This document shows, in pieces, positions 7,309 through 16,939 of a DNA stretch of 46,386 bases (positions are counted from its first letter, which is position 1; each line of letters starts with the position of its first letter). The notes below the pieces were generated by a model. The model had not been told where the DNA came from. It was given only the letters and a program-made list of their open reading frames with translations, and did no database searches. The position numbers were made by a program, and so were the translations under genes. Source of the DNA: Lyngbya aestuarii BL J (GTDB lineage Bacteria; Cyanobacteriota; Cyanobacteriia; Cyanobacteriales; Microcoleaceae); assembly GCF_000478195.2 (NCBI RefSeq), contig NZ_AUZM01000051.1, positions 1 to 46,386 of the forward strand. The letters run 5' to 3'.

Positions 7309-8994
7309 ATGGTAGTCCGTAGTCTAGCGGCTCCTCCAACACCTTGGTCAAAAAACTTAGCCGAGCCGAAAATCGATTCTACAGCCTACGTTCACTCCTT
7401 TTCTAACATCATCGGAGATGTGCGAATTGGAGCCAATGTATTGGTTGCACCAGGAACCTCTATCCGTGCTGACGAAGGGTTTCCATTTGCGATTGGTGAA
7501 AATACTAATATCCAAGATGGCGTAGTCATTCACGGCTTAGAAGAAGGTCGCGTCAAAGGAGATGATGGTCAATCCTACTCCGTTTGGATTGGTAAAAATA
7601 CCTCAATCACCCATCTGTCGTTGATTCATGGCCCAGCGTATGTGGGAAGTAATTGTTTCATCGGCTTTCGCTCAACGGTATTTAACGCCCGAGTTGGAGA
7701 TGGTTGCATTATCATGATGCACGCTTTGATTCAGGATGTGGAAATTCCCCCCGGTAAATATGTGCCTTCCGGTGCAATTATTACCAACCAACAACAAGCT
7801 GACCGCTTACCGGATGTCAACGACGCTGACTTGAAATTTTCGACTCACGTCATCGGTGTGAATCAATCTCTGAAAGCGGGTTATCAATGCTCAGAAAATA
7901 CAGCTTGTATTACTCCCCTTCGCAATGAAGCCAATACTATGGGTAATAATGGCGGTGGCCGTAATCGCTCCTATTCCTCCTCTAGTCATGGCGGTAGCCT
8001 CGATTCTTCGACGATGGAACAGGTCAAACAGCTATTAGCTCAGGGCTATAAAATTGGCAGTGAACACGCTGATAAGCGTCGCTTCCGGACTAGCTCTTGG
8101 CGGAGTTGCGCTCCCATTGACTCCAAAAACTTCAACGAAGTGATCGCAGCTCTCGAAGCCTGTCTCCAGGAACACCAAGGGGAATATGTTCGCCTGTTGG
8201 GAATTGATCCTCAAGCCAAGCGTCGGGTTTTAGAAGAAATTATTCAACGTCCTGATGGCCCGGTTCAAAAATCCTCTAACGGGAAAGTCTCTGTCTCTGC
8301 ACCTTCTGCTTCGGCTCGAAGCTCTCATATTAGTCCAGTGGTCAATAGCAGTGTGACTCCTAGCTTGAGTGAACAAATCAGTCAACTCTTGTCTCAAGGC
8401 TGCAAGATTGGTCTAGAAAATGCTGATAAGCGTCGTTTCCGTACCAGTTCTTGGCACAGTGGCCCGGCAATTGAATCGACTCGCCTCCCCGAAGTAGTAT
8501 CACAAGTCGAAGCCTTTGTCAACGAACATTCAGGAGAATATGTACGCTTAATTGGGATTGATCCCAAAGCCAAGCGTCGGGTTGTCGAAGAAATCATTCA
8601 ACGTCCTGATGGCAAGCCTGCTCAGTCTACGACCCCCAAATCAACCGTTACACCGACTTCTCGGGTCGCTGCTTCTCGGGTCGCTGCCTATAATAGCCCA
8701 ACGAATTCTGCTCGTTCCGCAAATAGCAGTAGCCTCAGTTCAGAGACAATTGCCTCGATTCGCAGCTTACTGGCTCAAGGTCACAAAATCGGAACTGAAC
8801 ACGCCGATAAACGCCGCTTCCGGACTAGCTCTTGGCGGAGTTGCGCTCCCATTGAGTCCAATCGTGATGCGGAGGTGATCGCAGCTTTAGAAGCCTGTAT
8901 GCAAGAGCATAGCGGTGAGTATGTACGCTTAATTGGCATTGATCCCAAAGCCAAGCGTCGGGTGATGGAAGAAATTATCCAAAAACCCAACTAA
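7309..8994 (+). CDS. ccmM: Carboxysome scaffold CcmM (gamma-carbonic anhydrase plus three Rubisco-binding modules)
   Basis: CcmM has 561 residues from the ATG at 7309, which is preceded by AGGAGA at 7294-7299. An in-frame TTG lies 21 bp upstream but spoils the family numbering. Residues 1-205 form a left-handed beta-helix gamma-carbonic anhydrase. The zinc ligands fall at His75, His102 and His107, and the redox pair at Cys194 and Cys200, the positions known for active CcmM, so enzyme activity is likely. Three SSU-like modules follow at about 235-316, 352-435 and 478-561, each with [11 protein letters not shown] and a GEYVRL-GIDP-AKRRV block, joined by Ser/Pro-rich linkers. They condense Rubisco into the pro-carboxysome. 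Modules 1 and 3 carry a Cys pair (267/285 and 512/530); module 2 has Gly385 and Phe403 instead. Met211 is a candidate internal start for the short M35 form. Confidence 0.96.
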   Translation: MVVRSLAAPPTPWSKNLAEPKIDSTAYVHSFSNIIGDVRIGANVLVAPGTSIRADEGFPFAIGENTNIQDGVVIHGLEEGRVKGDDGQSYSVWIGKNTSITHLSLIHGPAYVGSNCFIGFRSTVFNARVGDGCIIMMHALIQDVEIPPGKYVPSGAIITNQQQADRLPDVNDADLKFSTHVIGVNQSLKAGYQCSENTACITPLRNEANTMGNNGGGRNRSYSSSSHGGSLDSSTMEQVKQLLAQGYKIGSEHADKRRFRTSSWRSCAPIDSKNFNEVIAALEACLQEHQGEYVRLLGIDPQAKRRVLEEIIQRPDGPVQKSSNGKVSVSAPSASARSSHISPVVNSSVTPSLSEQISQLLSQGCKIGLENADKRRFRTSSWHSGPAIESTRLPEVVSQVEAFVNEHSGEYVRLIGIDPKAKRRVVEEIIQRPDGKPAQSTTPKSTVTPTSRVAASRVAAYNSPTNSARSANSSSLSSETIASIRSLLAQGHKIGTEHADKRRFRTSSWRSCAPIESNRDAEVIAALEACMQEHSGEYVRLIGIDPKAKRRVMEEIIQKPN

Positions 8995-9032
8995 CTCAAC
9001 TGGCTGCTGATATTTCTAGAGGTTCACACTTA

Positions 9033-9707
9033 ATGTATAGGTCGCCACCGCAACCCCTGAACAATGCCTCTGCTTTCGTGAGTGGCGATGTCACAATTGA
9101 CCCCAGTGTTGCGATCGCAATGGGAGTGATCCTCCAAGCTGATCCAGACAGTCAAATTGTGATTGCCACTGGGGTTTGTATCGGGATGGGAGCAATTATT
9201 CATGCTTCCCAGGGCAAGATTGAAGTTGAAGCCGGAGCAAATATTGGTGCAGGGGTTTTAGTGGTGGGTCATGGCACAATTGGGGCAAAAGCTTGTATCG
9301 GAGCAGAAGCAACGCTTCTTAATCCGGCGATCGCCGCCAAACAGGTTGTACCCGCAGGGACAATTATTGGGGATGAATCTCGTTCTGTGACCCTTTCTTC
9401 TTCTTCCGAGGAGGAGAAAAGTGATCCGGGTGAAGTTCACACGTCCTCAACTGAGAAAAGTGATCCGGGTGAAGTTCACACGTCTTCAACGGATCACCTG
9501 AACAATTCACAGTCCGGGAAATCTTCAGAAGTCTCGCCGGAACCCTCGTCAGTTTCAAACTCGACTGCGGCGACTTCTTTAGAGAAATCCCCCAACCCGA
9601 CTGCAAGCATTGTGTATGGACAAGTTCATCTCAATCAGTTGTTAAACACACTACTTCCCCATCGTCGATCTCTCAATAACTCCAAGCCAACTGATCGCTC
9701 TTCCTAA
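9033..9707 (+). CDS. ccmN: Carboxysome assembly protein CcmN
   Basis: This 224-residue adaptor links the CcmM-Rubisco core to the shell. Residues 1-115 are a hexapeptide-repeat beta-helix (for example GANIGAGVLVVGHGTIGAKA). Next comes a Ser/Glu-rich disordered linker (about 120-190). It ends with an amphipathic peptide, SIVYGQVHLNQLLNTLLPH, the encapsulation peptide that binds CcmK2. The linker contains a 39-bp tandem duplication (9414-9452 and 9453-9491), reading EKSDPGEVHTSST twice. The ATG at 9033 lies 38 bp after ccmM. Linker length varies widely between species, so the duplication need not impair function. Confidence 0.93.
   Translation: MYRSPPQPLNNASAFVSGDVTIDPSVAIAMGVILQADPDSQIVIATGVCIGMGAIIHASQGKIEVEAGANIGAGVLVVGHGTIGAKACIGAEATLLNPAIAAKQVVPAGTIIGDESRSVTLSSSSEEEKSDPGEVHTSSTEKSDPGEVHTSSTDHLNNSQSGKSSEVSPEPSSVSNSTAATSLEKSPNPTASIVYGQVHLNQLLNTLLPHRRSLNNSKPTDRSS
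9414..9491 (+). repeat. 39-bp tandem duplication in ccmN
   Basis: Two adjacent 39-bp units (9414-9452 and 9453-9491) differ at only two positions, near their 3' ends. They keep the reading frame and double a 13-residue acidic/polar segment in the CcmN linker. The near identity indicates a recent slippage or duplication event. Confidence 0.9.
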
Positions 9708-9921
9708 AAATTAGTAATATAGAGAGAGGTCGGAAATTGACCATCGGGCTGTGGGTTTGGCAGAGTCGGAGAATAGCACGCACGCTAATCGGGTGAAGGG
9801 GAGAACAAACAAAACAATCAAAATTTTTAGCATTGTTGTGAAGTGTCTCTGTGCGCCTATACCCCTTTGCCCAACTCCCTTAAACTGAAATCTCTAGTCC
9901 AAACTCCAAAAATCGCGATTC

Positions 9922-10698
9922 ATGGATGCACACCTGCAAAAATTTACTTCCCCTCAACAGATGAAGCGACCCGAATACCAGGATATGGCTTTGGGTCTGG
10001 TTGAAACTCTCAGCTTTCCCGCGATTGTGGGGACGGCTGACATGATGCTGAAGTCAGCAGGTGTTCATCTCGTTGGTTATGAAAAAATTGGTAGTGGTTA
10101 CTGTACAGCAATTGTACGCGGTCGAATTGCTGATGTTCGGTTGGCTGTAGAGACGGGAACGGATACCGCTAAACAGTTTAACCAGTTTGTTTCGTCTTTG
10201 GTGATTGCCCGACCCCTTCCCAATTTAGAATATGTTTTACCGATTAGTGCGCGTTTATCTCAATTGGCCAGCAGTGGCGGTCACAGTCGTTTGAGTAACC
10301 AAGCGGTGGGTTTAGTGGAGACACGCGGTTTTCCGGCGATGGTCGGGGCTTGTGATGCGATGTTGAAAGCGGCAGAGGTTTATTTGGCTTCCTATGAAAT
10401 GATTGGGGGGGCTTTATGTACGGCGATTATTCGCGGTTCAGTGGCGGATGTGGCAGTGGCGGTCGAGGCGGGAATGCTAGAAGCTGAACGGATTGGGGAA
10501 TTAAATGCTGTGATGGTGATTCCTCGACCCTTAGATGATTTAGAACAAACTTTGCCGTTAGCGAGTTGTTGGATAGAAGAAACACGTCAGCCTTTAACAT
10601 TACCTGTAAATGTTAAAGAGACAGAGAAAGAAACGGTTAAATTACCCAATTTTCAAGAACTTCCTCAATATGTCGAAGAAGAACAGAACTATTTATAA
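9922..10698 (+). CDS. ccmO: Tandem-BMC carboxysome shell protein CcmO
   Basis: This 258-residue protein has two fused BMC domains, at about residues 22-112 and 130-215, that form pseudo-hexameric trimers at shell facet edges. The first repeat has LGLVETLSFPAIVGTADMML and pore loop KIGSGYCTAI. The second has VGLVETRGFPAMVGACDAML and pore loop MIGGALCTAI. An acidic tail (about 216-258) follows. The start is uncertain: the ATG at 9922 lacks a clear ribosome site, and Met14 (9961) is an alternative. It lies 214 bp after ccmN. Having ccmO in the ccm operon, as in Synechococcus PCC 7942, is one of two known layouts; in others it sits elsewhere. Confidence 0.93.
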   Translation: MDAHLQKFTSPQQMKRPEYQDMALGLVETLSFPAIVGTADMMLKSAGVHLVGYEKIGSGYCTAIVRGRIADVRLAVETGTDTAKQFNQFVSSLVIARPLPNLEYVLPISARLSQLASSGGHSRLSNQAVGLVETRGFPAMVGACDAMLKAAEVYLASYEMIGGALCTAIIRGSVADVAVAVEAGMLEAERIGELNAVMVIPRPLDDLEQTLPLASCWIEETRQPLTLPVNVKETEKETVKLPNFQELPQYVEEEQNYL

Positions 10699-10723
10699 GT
10701 GTTGAATGAGATTGAATTGGAGG

Positions 10724-11231
10724 TATGATCTGACTCATCCTTTGTGGTACAAGCCTCCCGACTGGATCGAGATTTACGGTTAAGTTATGTGATTTGGCAA
10801 AAACAAAGCAGTCTGTTAATTGTGGTGGAATTATGATCACCGGGAACGGAAGATGAAGATTTAGATCAAACGAAAAGTGAACCGAGTAAGCCGCCAACAA
10901 AATGGGAGGTTTATGAACAAATTTTGCGCGTTCCTTATTATGTTGTTTTTAGCCGCTATACTAACGAAATGCAAGCGTTTCATTTAGTGGGCGCGCGCTA
11001 TCAACGAGCGGAATTAACAGAGGGACGTTTGCCAATACCGAGTATGAATTAAGCTTAGGAATTTGGCAGGGGAGTTATGAAGTCCTAGACCGTTCTTGGT
11101 TGCGTTGGATGACCCTAGAAGGGGAATTAATTCCGAATGCAGAAGAACAAGTTGTTGTAGCCCAAGAACGTGCCGAAAAACTTGCTCAACGGCTGCGAGA
11201 GTTAGGAGTTGATCCGGATGAAATTGTGTAG
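10724..11231 (+). pseudogene. Decayed Uma2-family (DUF820) gene
   Basis: Pieces of a Uma2/DUF820-type protein appear in shifting frames. In order they are LWYKPPDW, then DLRLSYVIWQKQSSLLIVVE in another frame, a TGA at 10834-10836, SPGTEDEDLDQ, KPPTKWEVYEQILRVPYYVV and, after a frameshift near 11030, YELSLGIWQGSYEV to ELGVDPDEIV with a TAG at 11231. This family of PD-(D/E)XK nuclease-like proteins is greatly expanded in filamentous cyanobacteria and function is mostly unknown. At least two frameshifts and one stop make this copy dead, and the N-terminal half is missing. Confidence 0.85.
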
Positions 11232-11325
11232 AGTTAATGCCTTTTTACTCAATTTCAACAAAATCATAATTTTAACATCATGAGATGCACTCTGATTCGG
11301 TTATTAATTTTCAAGTTTTATCTAC

Positions 11326-12396
11326 TTATAAAAACTCTTGCAAACTTGGATCTTCAGATAACTTCTTTAACAGTTGCTTGATTTCTTGAGTGCGTTCTTT
11401 TTTAGCAACTAACGTGACATTTCCTTCCCGCACGACTAACAAATCTTCAACACCCAAAGTGACAATAATTTCGTCTTCATTCTGACTAAAGAGAATAGAA
11501 TCTTTCGTATCCATTCCCAGATGATGGGCTAATTCAACATTAGAATCTTTGCTTTCATGTAACCGTCCTAAAGCATTCCAATCACCGAGATCATCCCAAG
11601 CAAATTCGACCGGGAAAACACAAGTTTTTTGGGTCTTTTCCATCAACGCATAATCAATGCTAATTTTTGATAATTCTGAATAAGCCTCTGCGCCTTTTTC
11701 TTCCAATACTTTGACTAAATCAGGAACATAAGTTCGTAATTCCTGCAACATCACTCCCGCCCGAAAGACAAAAATTCCACCATTCCAGCTAAATTTACCC
11801 GTTGAAAGGAACTTTTCAGCGGTTGGCAGATCTGGTTTTTCTGTAAATCGGACAACTTTATAAGCCGGAAAATCATCAAAGACACCCCACTTTTCACCTT
11901 GTTCAATATATCCATAACCTGTCGCTGGATAAGCAGGTTTTACGCCCAAAGTTACAATCACATCTTGAGTTGCGGCTAACTGTTTTGCAGCTTTTAAAGT
12001 CTTCTCAAAAATCTCCGGTTCACCAATCCAATGATCAGCCGGAAAAAACCCAATCACAGCATCTTCTCCATGACGCCGGGCAATTTCTATTGTTGTCCAG
12101 GCGACCGCCGGGGCAGTATCTCGGCCTTCAGGTTCGGCTAAAATATTGGATTGAGGTAATTGGGGAAGTTGTTTGTGAACCCCATCAGCAAGCATTGTCG
12201 AAGTCACTACCCACAGCCCATCCCAATCTCCAGCAAGAGAAAGCAAGCGATTAGCAGTCGTTTGTAAGAGACTCTGACCACTGCCATCTAAGCTTAAAAA
12301 CTGTTTGGGACGATCTTTGCGACTCAACGGCCAAAACCGTTCACCTTTACCACCAGCGAGAATAACAGGTATCATGCGTCGTGAGTTTTTAGACAT
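11326..12396 (-). CDS. manC: Mannose-1-phosphate guanylyltransferase (GDP-mannose pyrophosphorylase)
   Basis: The enzyme makes GDP-mannose from GTP and mannose-1-phosphate, feeding polysaccharide synthesis in the cytosol. About 356 residues show the nucleotidyltransferase signature LAGGKGERFWPLSR and RPKQFL near the N-terminus, then FFPADHWI, GYGYIEQG and FTEKPDLPTAEKFL. It ends shortly after the catalytic domain and short beta-helix and lacks the C-terminal phosphomannose isomerase cupin of bifunctional ManC/AlgA. That cupin is encoded alone at 34012. I take the ATG at 12396; the ATG at 12375 (MIPVILAGG) is equally plausible. It faces away from the Wza-like gene across about 700 bp and converges on the Uma2 relic. 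Confidence 0.9.
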   Translation of the reverse strand: MSKNSRRMIPVILAGGKGERFWPLSRKDRPKQFLSLDGSGQSLLQTTANRLLSLAGDWDGLWVVTSTMLADGVHKQLPQLPQSNILAEPEGRDTAPAVAWTTIEIARRHGEDAVIGFFPADHWIGEPEIFEKTLKAAKQLAATQDVIVTLGVKPAYPATGYGYIEQGEKWGVFDDFPAYKVVRFTEKPDLPTAEKFLSTGKFSWNGGIFVFRAGVMLQELRTYVPDLVKVLEEKGAEAYSELSKISIDYALMEKTQKTCVFPVEFAWDDLGDWNALGRLHESKDSNVELAHHLGMDTKDSILFSQNEDEIIVTLGVEDLLVVREGNVTLVAKKERTQEIKQLLKKLSEDPSLQEFL

Positions 12397-13109
12397 CAAT
12401 AATTCAATCTTAATTTGTCTGTTGTCTGTTGTCAGTTATTGGGGAATGAGTCAAGTCTCAATGACAGAGTTTTTGTTCCTTCAGGCTTTCCCAGTGGTTT
12501 CTGTATCGCTTTTAGGGGAATTTCCAGGCGGTTAATGTTTTTTTCTGTTAACCTCGCTACATTTTTGCTTTCAACCCGTTCTATCGCTGATCGAAGTTCA
12601 ATCATTGAGTCAATGAATGAGCAAAATTGATCACATCTGTTGCAATACAAACACATGAAATTGCAAACAATCTACAGTGTAGTATACATTCAACAACTTA
12701 ATAAAAACACCGGGTTATATAAAGTTCAAGACAATCTCTGTAAATATTTTGTAAGGTCTTCGGATCAAAGTAGCCATCGGCTAGCTCATCTGAAGTCTAA
12801 GTACAAAATCCTCAGTATTTTTGTAAAAATCCTATGTCGAGATTAGTCTAGCCCTCTAACCCCATTTCCATCTCAAGAAATTCTGTGATAGAAATAGATT
12901 ATTCTCAGGCAATGTTTCCCTCATCTGAAGTGAAAACACTTGGACTACATCAGTTAAAGGGGTATAGATACAATATAGGAGACAATCGCGATCAAAAATG
13001 TCAGACTGGGTAAGAAAGCCTGTTTTCAGGTCTCTGGCTAGAGAACTTAGTGAGTTTAGGGTGCTTCCAAGCTTAGTTTTGACTCAGCCAAGCTACTTCC
13101 AAATTATCT
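12397..13109. other. Intergenic region between manC and the Wza-like gene
   Basis: This 713-bp stretch separates two divergent polysaccharide genes and should hold both promoters. Short frames at 12415-12846 have no recognisable features and look like chance. An AT-rich zone near 12940-12990 (GGTATAGATACAATATAGGA) contains plausible promoter-like hexamers for the rightward operon. No clear operator or RNA gene was seen. Confidence 0.5.
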
Positions 13110-14576
13110 ATGCTTGATTTCCATAGGCTTCCTCAATCTTCGAGTGTCAAATTCCATTTGATCAACGTGTTGACTAAATGTGTACCCGGTTTAATCTGTC
13201 TATCATGGCTTAACGTTGCTCTGGCTCAACCCCAGTTACCAAATCAGGTTCCTTCTCACTCCTCAAGACCGACAAATTCAGCAAATACAGACGCTTATAC
13301 CCTCGGCCCAGGAGACCTTTTGCGTGTCGATATTCTTGATGTTCCAGAATATAGTGGAGAATATCTCATCCTCAACGATGGTAGCGTGAATATGCCTATA
13401 ATTGGACGCCTAAATGTTGATGGCTTAACTGTTTCTCAACTCACCAATTTAATCACAACAGAATACACTCCCTTTGTTCAGCAACCTTTTGCTACAGTTA
13501 GTCTTCTGTCTCCTCGTCCTCTATCTGTTGTGGTTGCAGGTGAAGTGGTTCGTCCAGGAACTTATGTTATACCCCTTTTAGTTCCTAACTCTCAAACCCG
13601 ACAATTTCAGTTTTATAAAGTCACACAGCTTCTTCAGCAAGCAGGAGGAGTGACCCAGTTAGCTGATATTAGCGAAATACAGATTCGCCGAATTAACCCC
13701 ATTCAACAGTTAATTACGGTGAATTTAAAAGATTTACTAGAACAAGGGAATATTAATCAAGATCTAATTCTACGAGACGGAGATACAATTTTTGTTCCCA
13801 AAGCCGCAACTTTTGACCCGATAGCAATTCGTCAACTTACTTCTGCTAGTTTTGCTTCTAAAGAAATTGAGCCATTTTCTGTCATTATTGTAGGTGAAGT
13901 GTTTAATCCCGGTACTCATCAGGTCGGCGGAGTCTCCGGAGTCAGTTCGCAGCTTCCAACAATTACTCAAGCTATCAGTAGTGCGGGTGGAATTACCCCG
14001 TTAGCCAATATTCGTGAAATCAAACTTCGCCGACTTACAAATGATGGAAAAGAAGAGGTAATGATGATTAATTTGTGGGAACTTTTAACTGAGGGAGATG
14101 TGACTCAAGATGTAGCACTACAAGCTGGAGACTCGATTACAATTCCTCAAGCTGGTGAAATTGATCCCACAGAAGTGACTTCTTTAGCCAGAGCAAGCTT
14201 TTCTCCCCAAACTATTCAAGTTAATGTGGTGGGTGAAGTGATCCGTCCTGGTGCTGTTGATGTTCCACCGGATACTACACTCAATCAAGCGATCTTAGCG
14301 GCTGGAGGATTTGATCAACGCCGAGCGAATAAAGAAACCGTTGAGCTGATTCGTTTAAATCCCAATGGAACTGTTTCTCGACGAAATATAGCGGTTAACT
14401 TAGAAGCCGGAATTAATGAAACAACAAATCCCATTTTAAAGCGAGATGATGTCATTATTATTAGTCGATCAGGTGGTGCTAGGTTTGGTGATTCCCTAGA
14501 AGATGCGTTGGAACCATTTGGCGGAATTATCGGGATTTCATCGGTGTTAAATGTAATCCAATTCTGGAGTAGATAA
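13110..14576 (+). CDS. Polysaccharide export protein, Wza-like with SLBB domains
   Basis: This 488-residue secreted protein is likely the outer-membrane or periplasmic channel component for exopolysaccharide export. A signal peptide covers about residues 1-39, with hydrophobic core and probable cleavage at NVALA-QP. The Poly_export domain follows at about 62-140 (YTLGPGDLLRVDILDVPEYS). Three SLBB-type repeats come next, each beginning with a GEV-RPG or GEV-NPG block (VVAGEVVRPGTY, IIVGEVFNPGTH, NVVGEVIRPGAV) and containing a GG turn. There is no lipobox Cys, unlike E. coli Wza. It is followed 40 bp later by the Wzc-like kinase, forming an export pair. Confidence 0.88.
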   Translation: MLDFHRLPQSSSVKFHLINVLTKCVPGLICLSWLNVALAQPQLPNQVPSHSSRPTNSANTDAYTLGPGDLLRVDILDVPEYSGEYLILNDGSVNMPIIGRLNVDGLTVSQLTNLITTEYTPFVQQPFATVSLLSPRPLSVVVAGEVVRPGTYVIPLLVPNSQTRQFQFYKVTQLLQQAGGVTQLADISEIQIRRINPIQQLITVNLKDLLEQGNINQDLILRDGDTIFVPKAATFDPIAIRQLTSASFASKEIEPFSVIIVGEVFNPGTHQVGGVSGVSSQLPTITQAISSAGGITPLANIREIKLRRLTNDGKEEVMMINLWELLTEGDVTQDVALQAGDSITIPQAGEIDPTEVTSLARASFSPQTIQVNVVGEVIRPGAVDVPPDTTLNQAILAAGGFDQRRANKETVELIRLNPNGTVSRRNIAVNLEAGINETTNPILKRDDVIIISRSGGARFGDSLEDALEPFGGIIGISSVLNVIQFWSR

Positions 14577-14616
14577 CTTTTGAAAAATATTTTTTTATCA
14601 GGTTTAGGAGGATTTT

Positions 14617-16806
14617 ATGGAAGATAGAGAATCAATTGATTTAGATATTGGCAAATATTTTAAAACGGTTCAACGATATTGGCTCGTTGTGATTGGTGTT
14701 TTTGCTCTGTGTGTTGGTTTATCGGTTTATGGGACTAAATATCTAGAGCCAACTTATGCAGCTAGTGGAAAGCTTTTATTTAAAGTTGATAGAACGTCCT
14801 CTCTAGCGGGTATCGGTGAGGGATTAGGAGAGTTAAAGGCTTTACTCGCCGATCAAACTCCTCTCAGCACTCAGATCGAAATTATCTATTCTAATCGTTT
14901 ATTAAATCAGGTCATCAATCAGTTAAATTTAGTAGATTCAGAAGGAAAATTACGGGAAGCTGAAAGTATTAGAAAGAGTCTGGAGGTGAAGATTATCGGT
15001 GGCACAGATATTGTTTCTCTATCCTATGAAAGTAAAGACCCTAAAGAAGCAGCAGATATAATTAATACTTTAATGGAGGTTTATATGCAAACCAATGTTG
15101 ATATGAACCAGGAAGATGCAATAGAAGCCCGAGAATTTATCTCTCAGCAGCTTCCAAAGGTACAAGAAGAAGTCTTTCGAGCCGAACAAGCTTTACGCAG
15201 TTTTAAAGAGAAAAATCAAGTTTTAGATTTAGATGCAGAATTTAGAACTGCCGTTACTGAACTAGCCGAATTAAATCGAAAAATTACAGTTTTAGAATCA
15301 GAACTCAGTGGAGTTAATGCTCTAGCAGAATCCCTACAAACTCAAGCCGGATTCGACTTAGAAGAAGCGATTGCAATTAACACGCTAAGTCAATCTCCAG
15401 TGCTAATTGGGATTCTCACAGAGCTTGAGAATGTCGAGTCTGAATTGGTGAATGAAAGAAAACGTTTTAAAGATCAAAATCCGAGAATTATTGCTTTGAA
15501 CCAAAAACGAGATTCTCTCAATGCAGCTTTACAAGAGCAAGTTGAACAAACATTAGGAAGTCAAGCCGTTGTTCCAGAAGGTCTATTACAAGTTCCACAA
15601 GGTCAGAAAAATAATCAGCTTGAAAGATTTATTGCCAATGAGATTCAGCGCGTCGAATTAACTCGTCAGCTAGAGTCTCTATATACTTCTCGTAGAAACT
15701 ATGAACAGCGATCGCAAAATCTTCCTCAACTAGAACAGGAACAACAAGAACTCCAACGAAAAGTTCAGATTGCACAAGTTACCTATGAAACATTACTGAA
15801 AAATCTTGAAGAAGTACAAGTTGCAGAAAATAAAAGCACAAATAATACCAGAATTATAGAAGAAGCGATGGTTCCTGAAGAAGGCAGTACAGCTAAAATT
15901 CAACTGCTTGCTTTAGGAATTATGCTCGGATTGGTTGCAGCAACAACATCGGTTTTACTGTTAGAAATGGGAGATAAATACATCCGTAGTGTTGAAGAAA
16001 CTAAAAAAATATTCGGATATACGTTACTCGGTATTATTCCAATGTTTAAGAATAAGCGGTTATCTAGCTATTTTCAAGGAGAAAAAGCAACTCCCGATAT
16101 TCCGGTTATCGAAGCATCGGACTCCTTTATTAGTGAGATTTACCGGATGCTACAAGCTAATCTCAAGTTTCTCAGTTCTGACAAACGAATTAAAACAATT
16201 GTGGTCACTAGCTCCGTTCCTAAAGAGGGGAAATCTACAGTTTCCGCGAATTTAGCTGCAACACTCGCTCAATTGGGATATCGGGTAATGCTCATTGATG
16301 CAGATATGCGTCAGCCTTCTCAACATCACCTTTGGGGATTAACAAATGCAGTTGGATTAAGTGATATTTTAGTGGGTCAAGCTGAATTGCAAAGCGGAAT
16401 TTGCCAGGGAATTGAACGATTAGATATTATTCCATCCGGAGTCACTCCCCCGAATCCTTTAGCTCTCCTTGATTCTAAGCGGATGACTTCTCTAATTCGC
16501 AACTTTTCCGAGAATTATGATTTTGTGATTATAGACACACCACCATTGATTCTCGCGGCTGATGCTTTAACGTTAAGTCAAATAGCGAGTGGTATCCTAC
16601 TCGTTGCCCGTCCCAGAGTTCTAGACCGAGCCAGTGCAAAATCAGCCAAAGAAATGCTTGAACGATCAGGTCAACGGGTGTTAGGTTTAGCCGTCAATGC
16701 CATTAGTAAAAATGAATCTTCCCAGTATTTCTACCATGCAAAACGTTACTTTCCAACAAAAAAAGTGAAAGCTCAGATTTATCCAAAGTCCTCGACAAAA
16801 ATTTAA
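14617..16806 (+). CDS. Polysaccharide co-polymerase / tyrosine autokinase, Wzc-like
   Basis: This 729-residue inner-membrane protein controls chain length and export of polysaccharide. It has an N-terminal Wzz domain with a first membrane helix (about 20-38), long periplasmic coiled coils (about 165-400), a second helix (IQLLALGIMLGLVAATTSVL) and a cytosolic BY-kinase domain. Kinase marks are Walker A SSVPKEGKST near 532-541, Walker A' MLIDADMRQP near 558-567 and Walker B FVIIDTPP near 636. The tail carries a small Tyr cluster (QYFYHAKRYF), the usual autophosphorylation site. Linker and kinase are fused in one chain, as in proteobacterial Wzc and unlike split Gram-positive systems. AGGAGG sits just before the ATG. 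Confidence 0.92.
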   Translation: MEDRESIDLDIGKYFKTVQRYWLVVIGVFALCVGLSVYGTKYLEPTYAASGKLLFKVDRTSSLAGIGEGLGELKALLADQTPLSTQIEIIYSNRLLNQVINQLNLVDSEGKLREAESIRKSLEVKIIGGTDIVSLSYESKDPKEAADIINTLMEVYMQTNVDMNQEDAIEAREFISQQLPKVQEEVFRAEQALRSFKEKNQVLDLDAEFRTAVTELAELNRKITVLESELSGVNALAESLQTQAGFDLEEAIAINTLSQSPVLIGILTELENVESELVNERKRFKDQNPRIIALNQKRDSLNAALQEQVEQTLGSQAVVPEGLLQVPQGQKNNQLERFIANEIQRVELTRQLESLYTSRRNYEQRSQNLPQLEQEQQELQRKVQIAQVTYETLLKNLEEVQVAENKSTNNTRIIEEAMVPEEGSTAKIQLLALGIMLGLVAATTSVLLLEMGDKYIRSVEETKKIFGYTLLGIIPMFKNKRLSSYFQGEKATPDIPVIEASDSFISEIYRMLQANLKFLSSDKRIKTIVVTSSVPKEGKSTVSANLAATLAQLGYRVMLIDADMRQPSQHHLWGLTNAVGLSDILVGQAELQSGICQGIERLDIIPSGVTPPNPLALLDSKRMTSLIRNFSENYDFVIIDTPPLILAADALTLSQIASGILLVARPRVLDRASAKSAKEMLERSGQRVLGLAVNAISKNESSQYFYHAKRYFPTKKVKAQIYPKSSTKI

Positions 16807-16939
16807 TTTTATGCGAATATAAGAATATAAAATTCTAAGACTTGTAATAGTTTTTACAAGTATTTCTCTCATTCATACAAAAGTCAAATTGATTAAAATT
16901 AAAACAGCTAAGGTATACTACCATTAATCAATACTTAAA

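Noticed and set aside
12415-12846. Several 65-76-codon frames between manC and the Wza-like gene
   Set aside because: They overlap each other on both strands, are AT-rich and lack any known motif.
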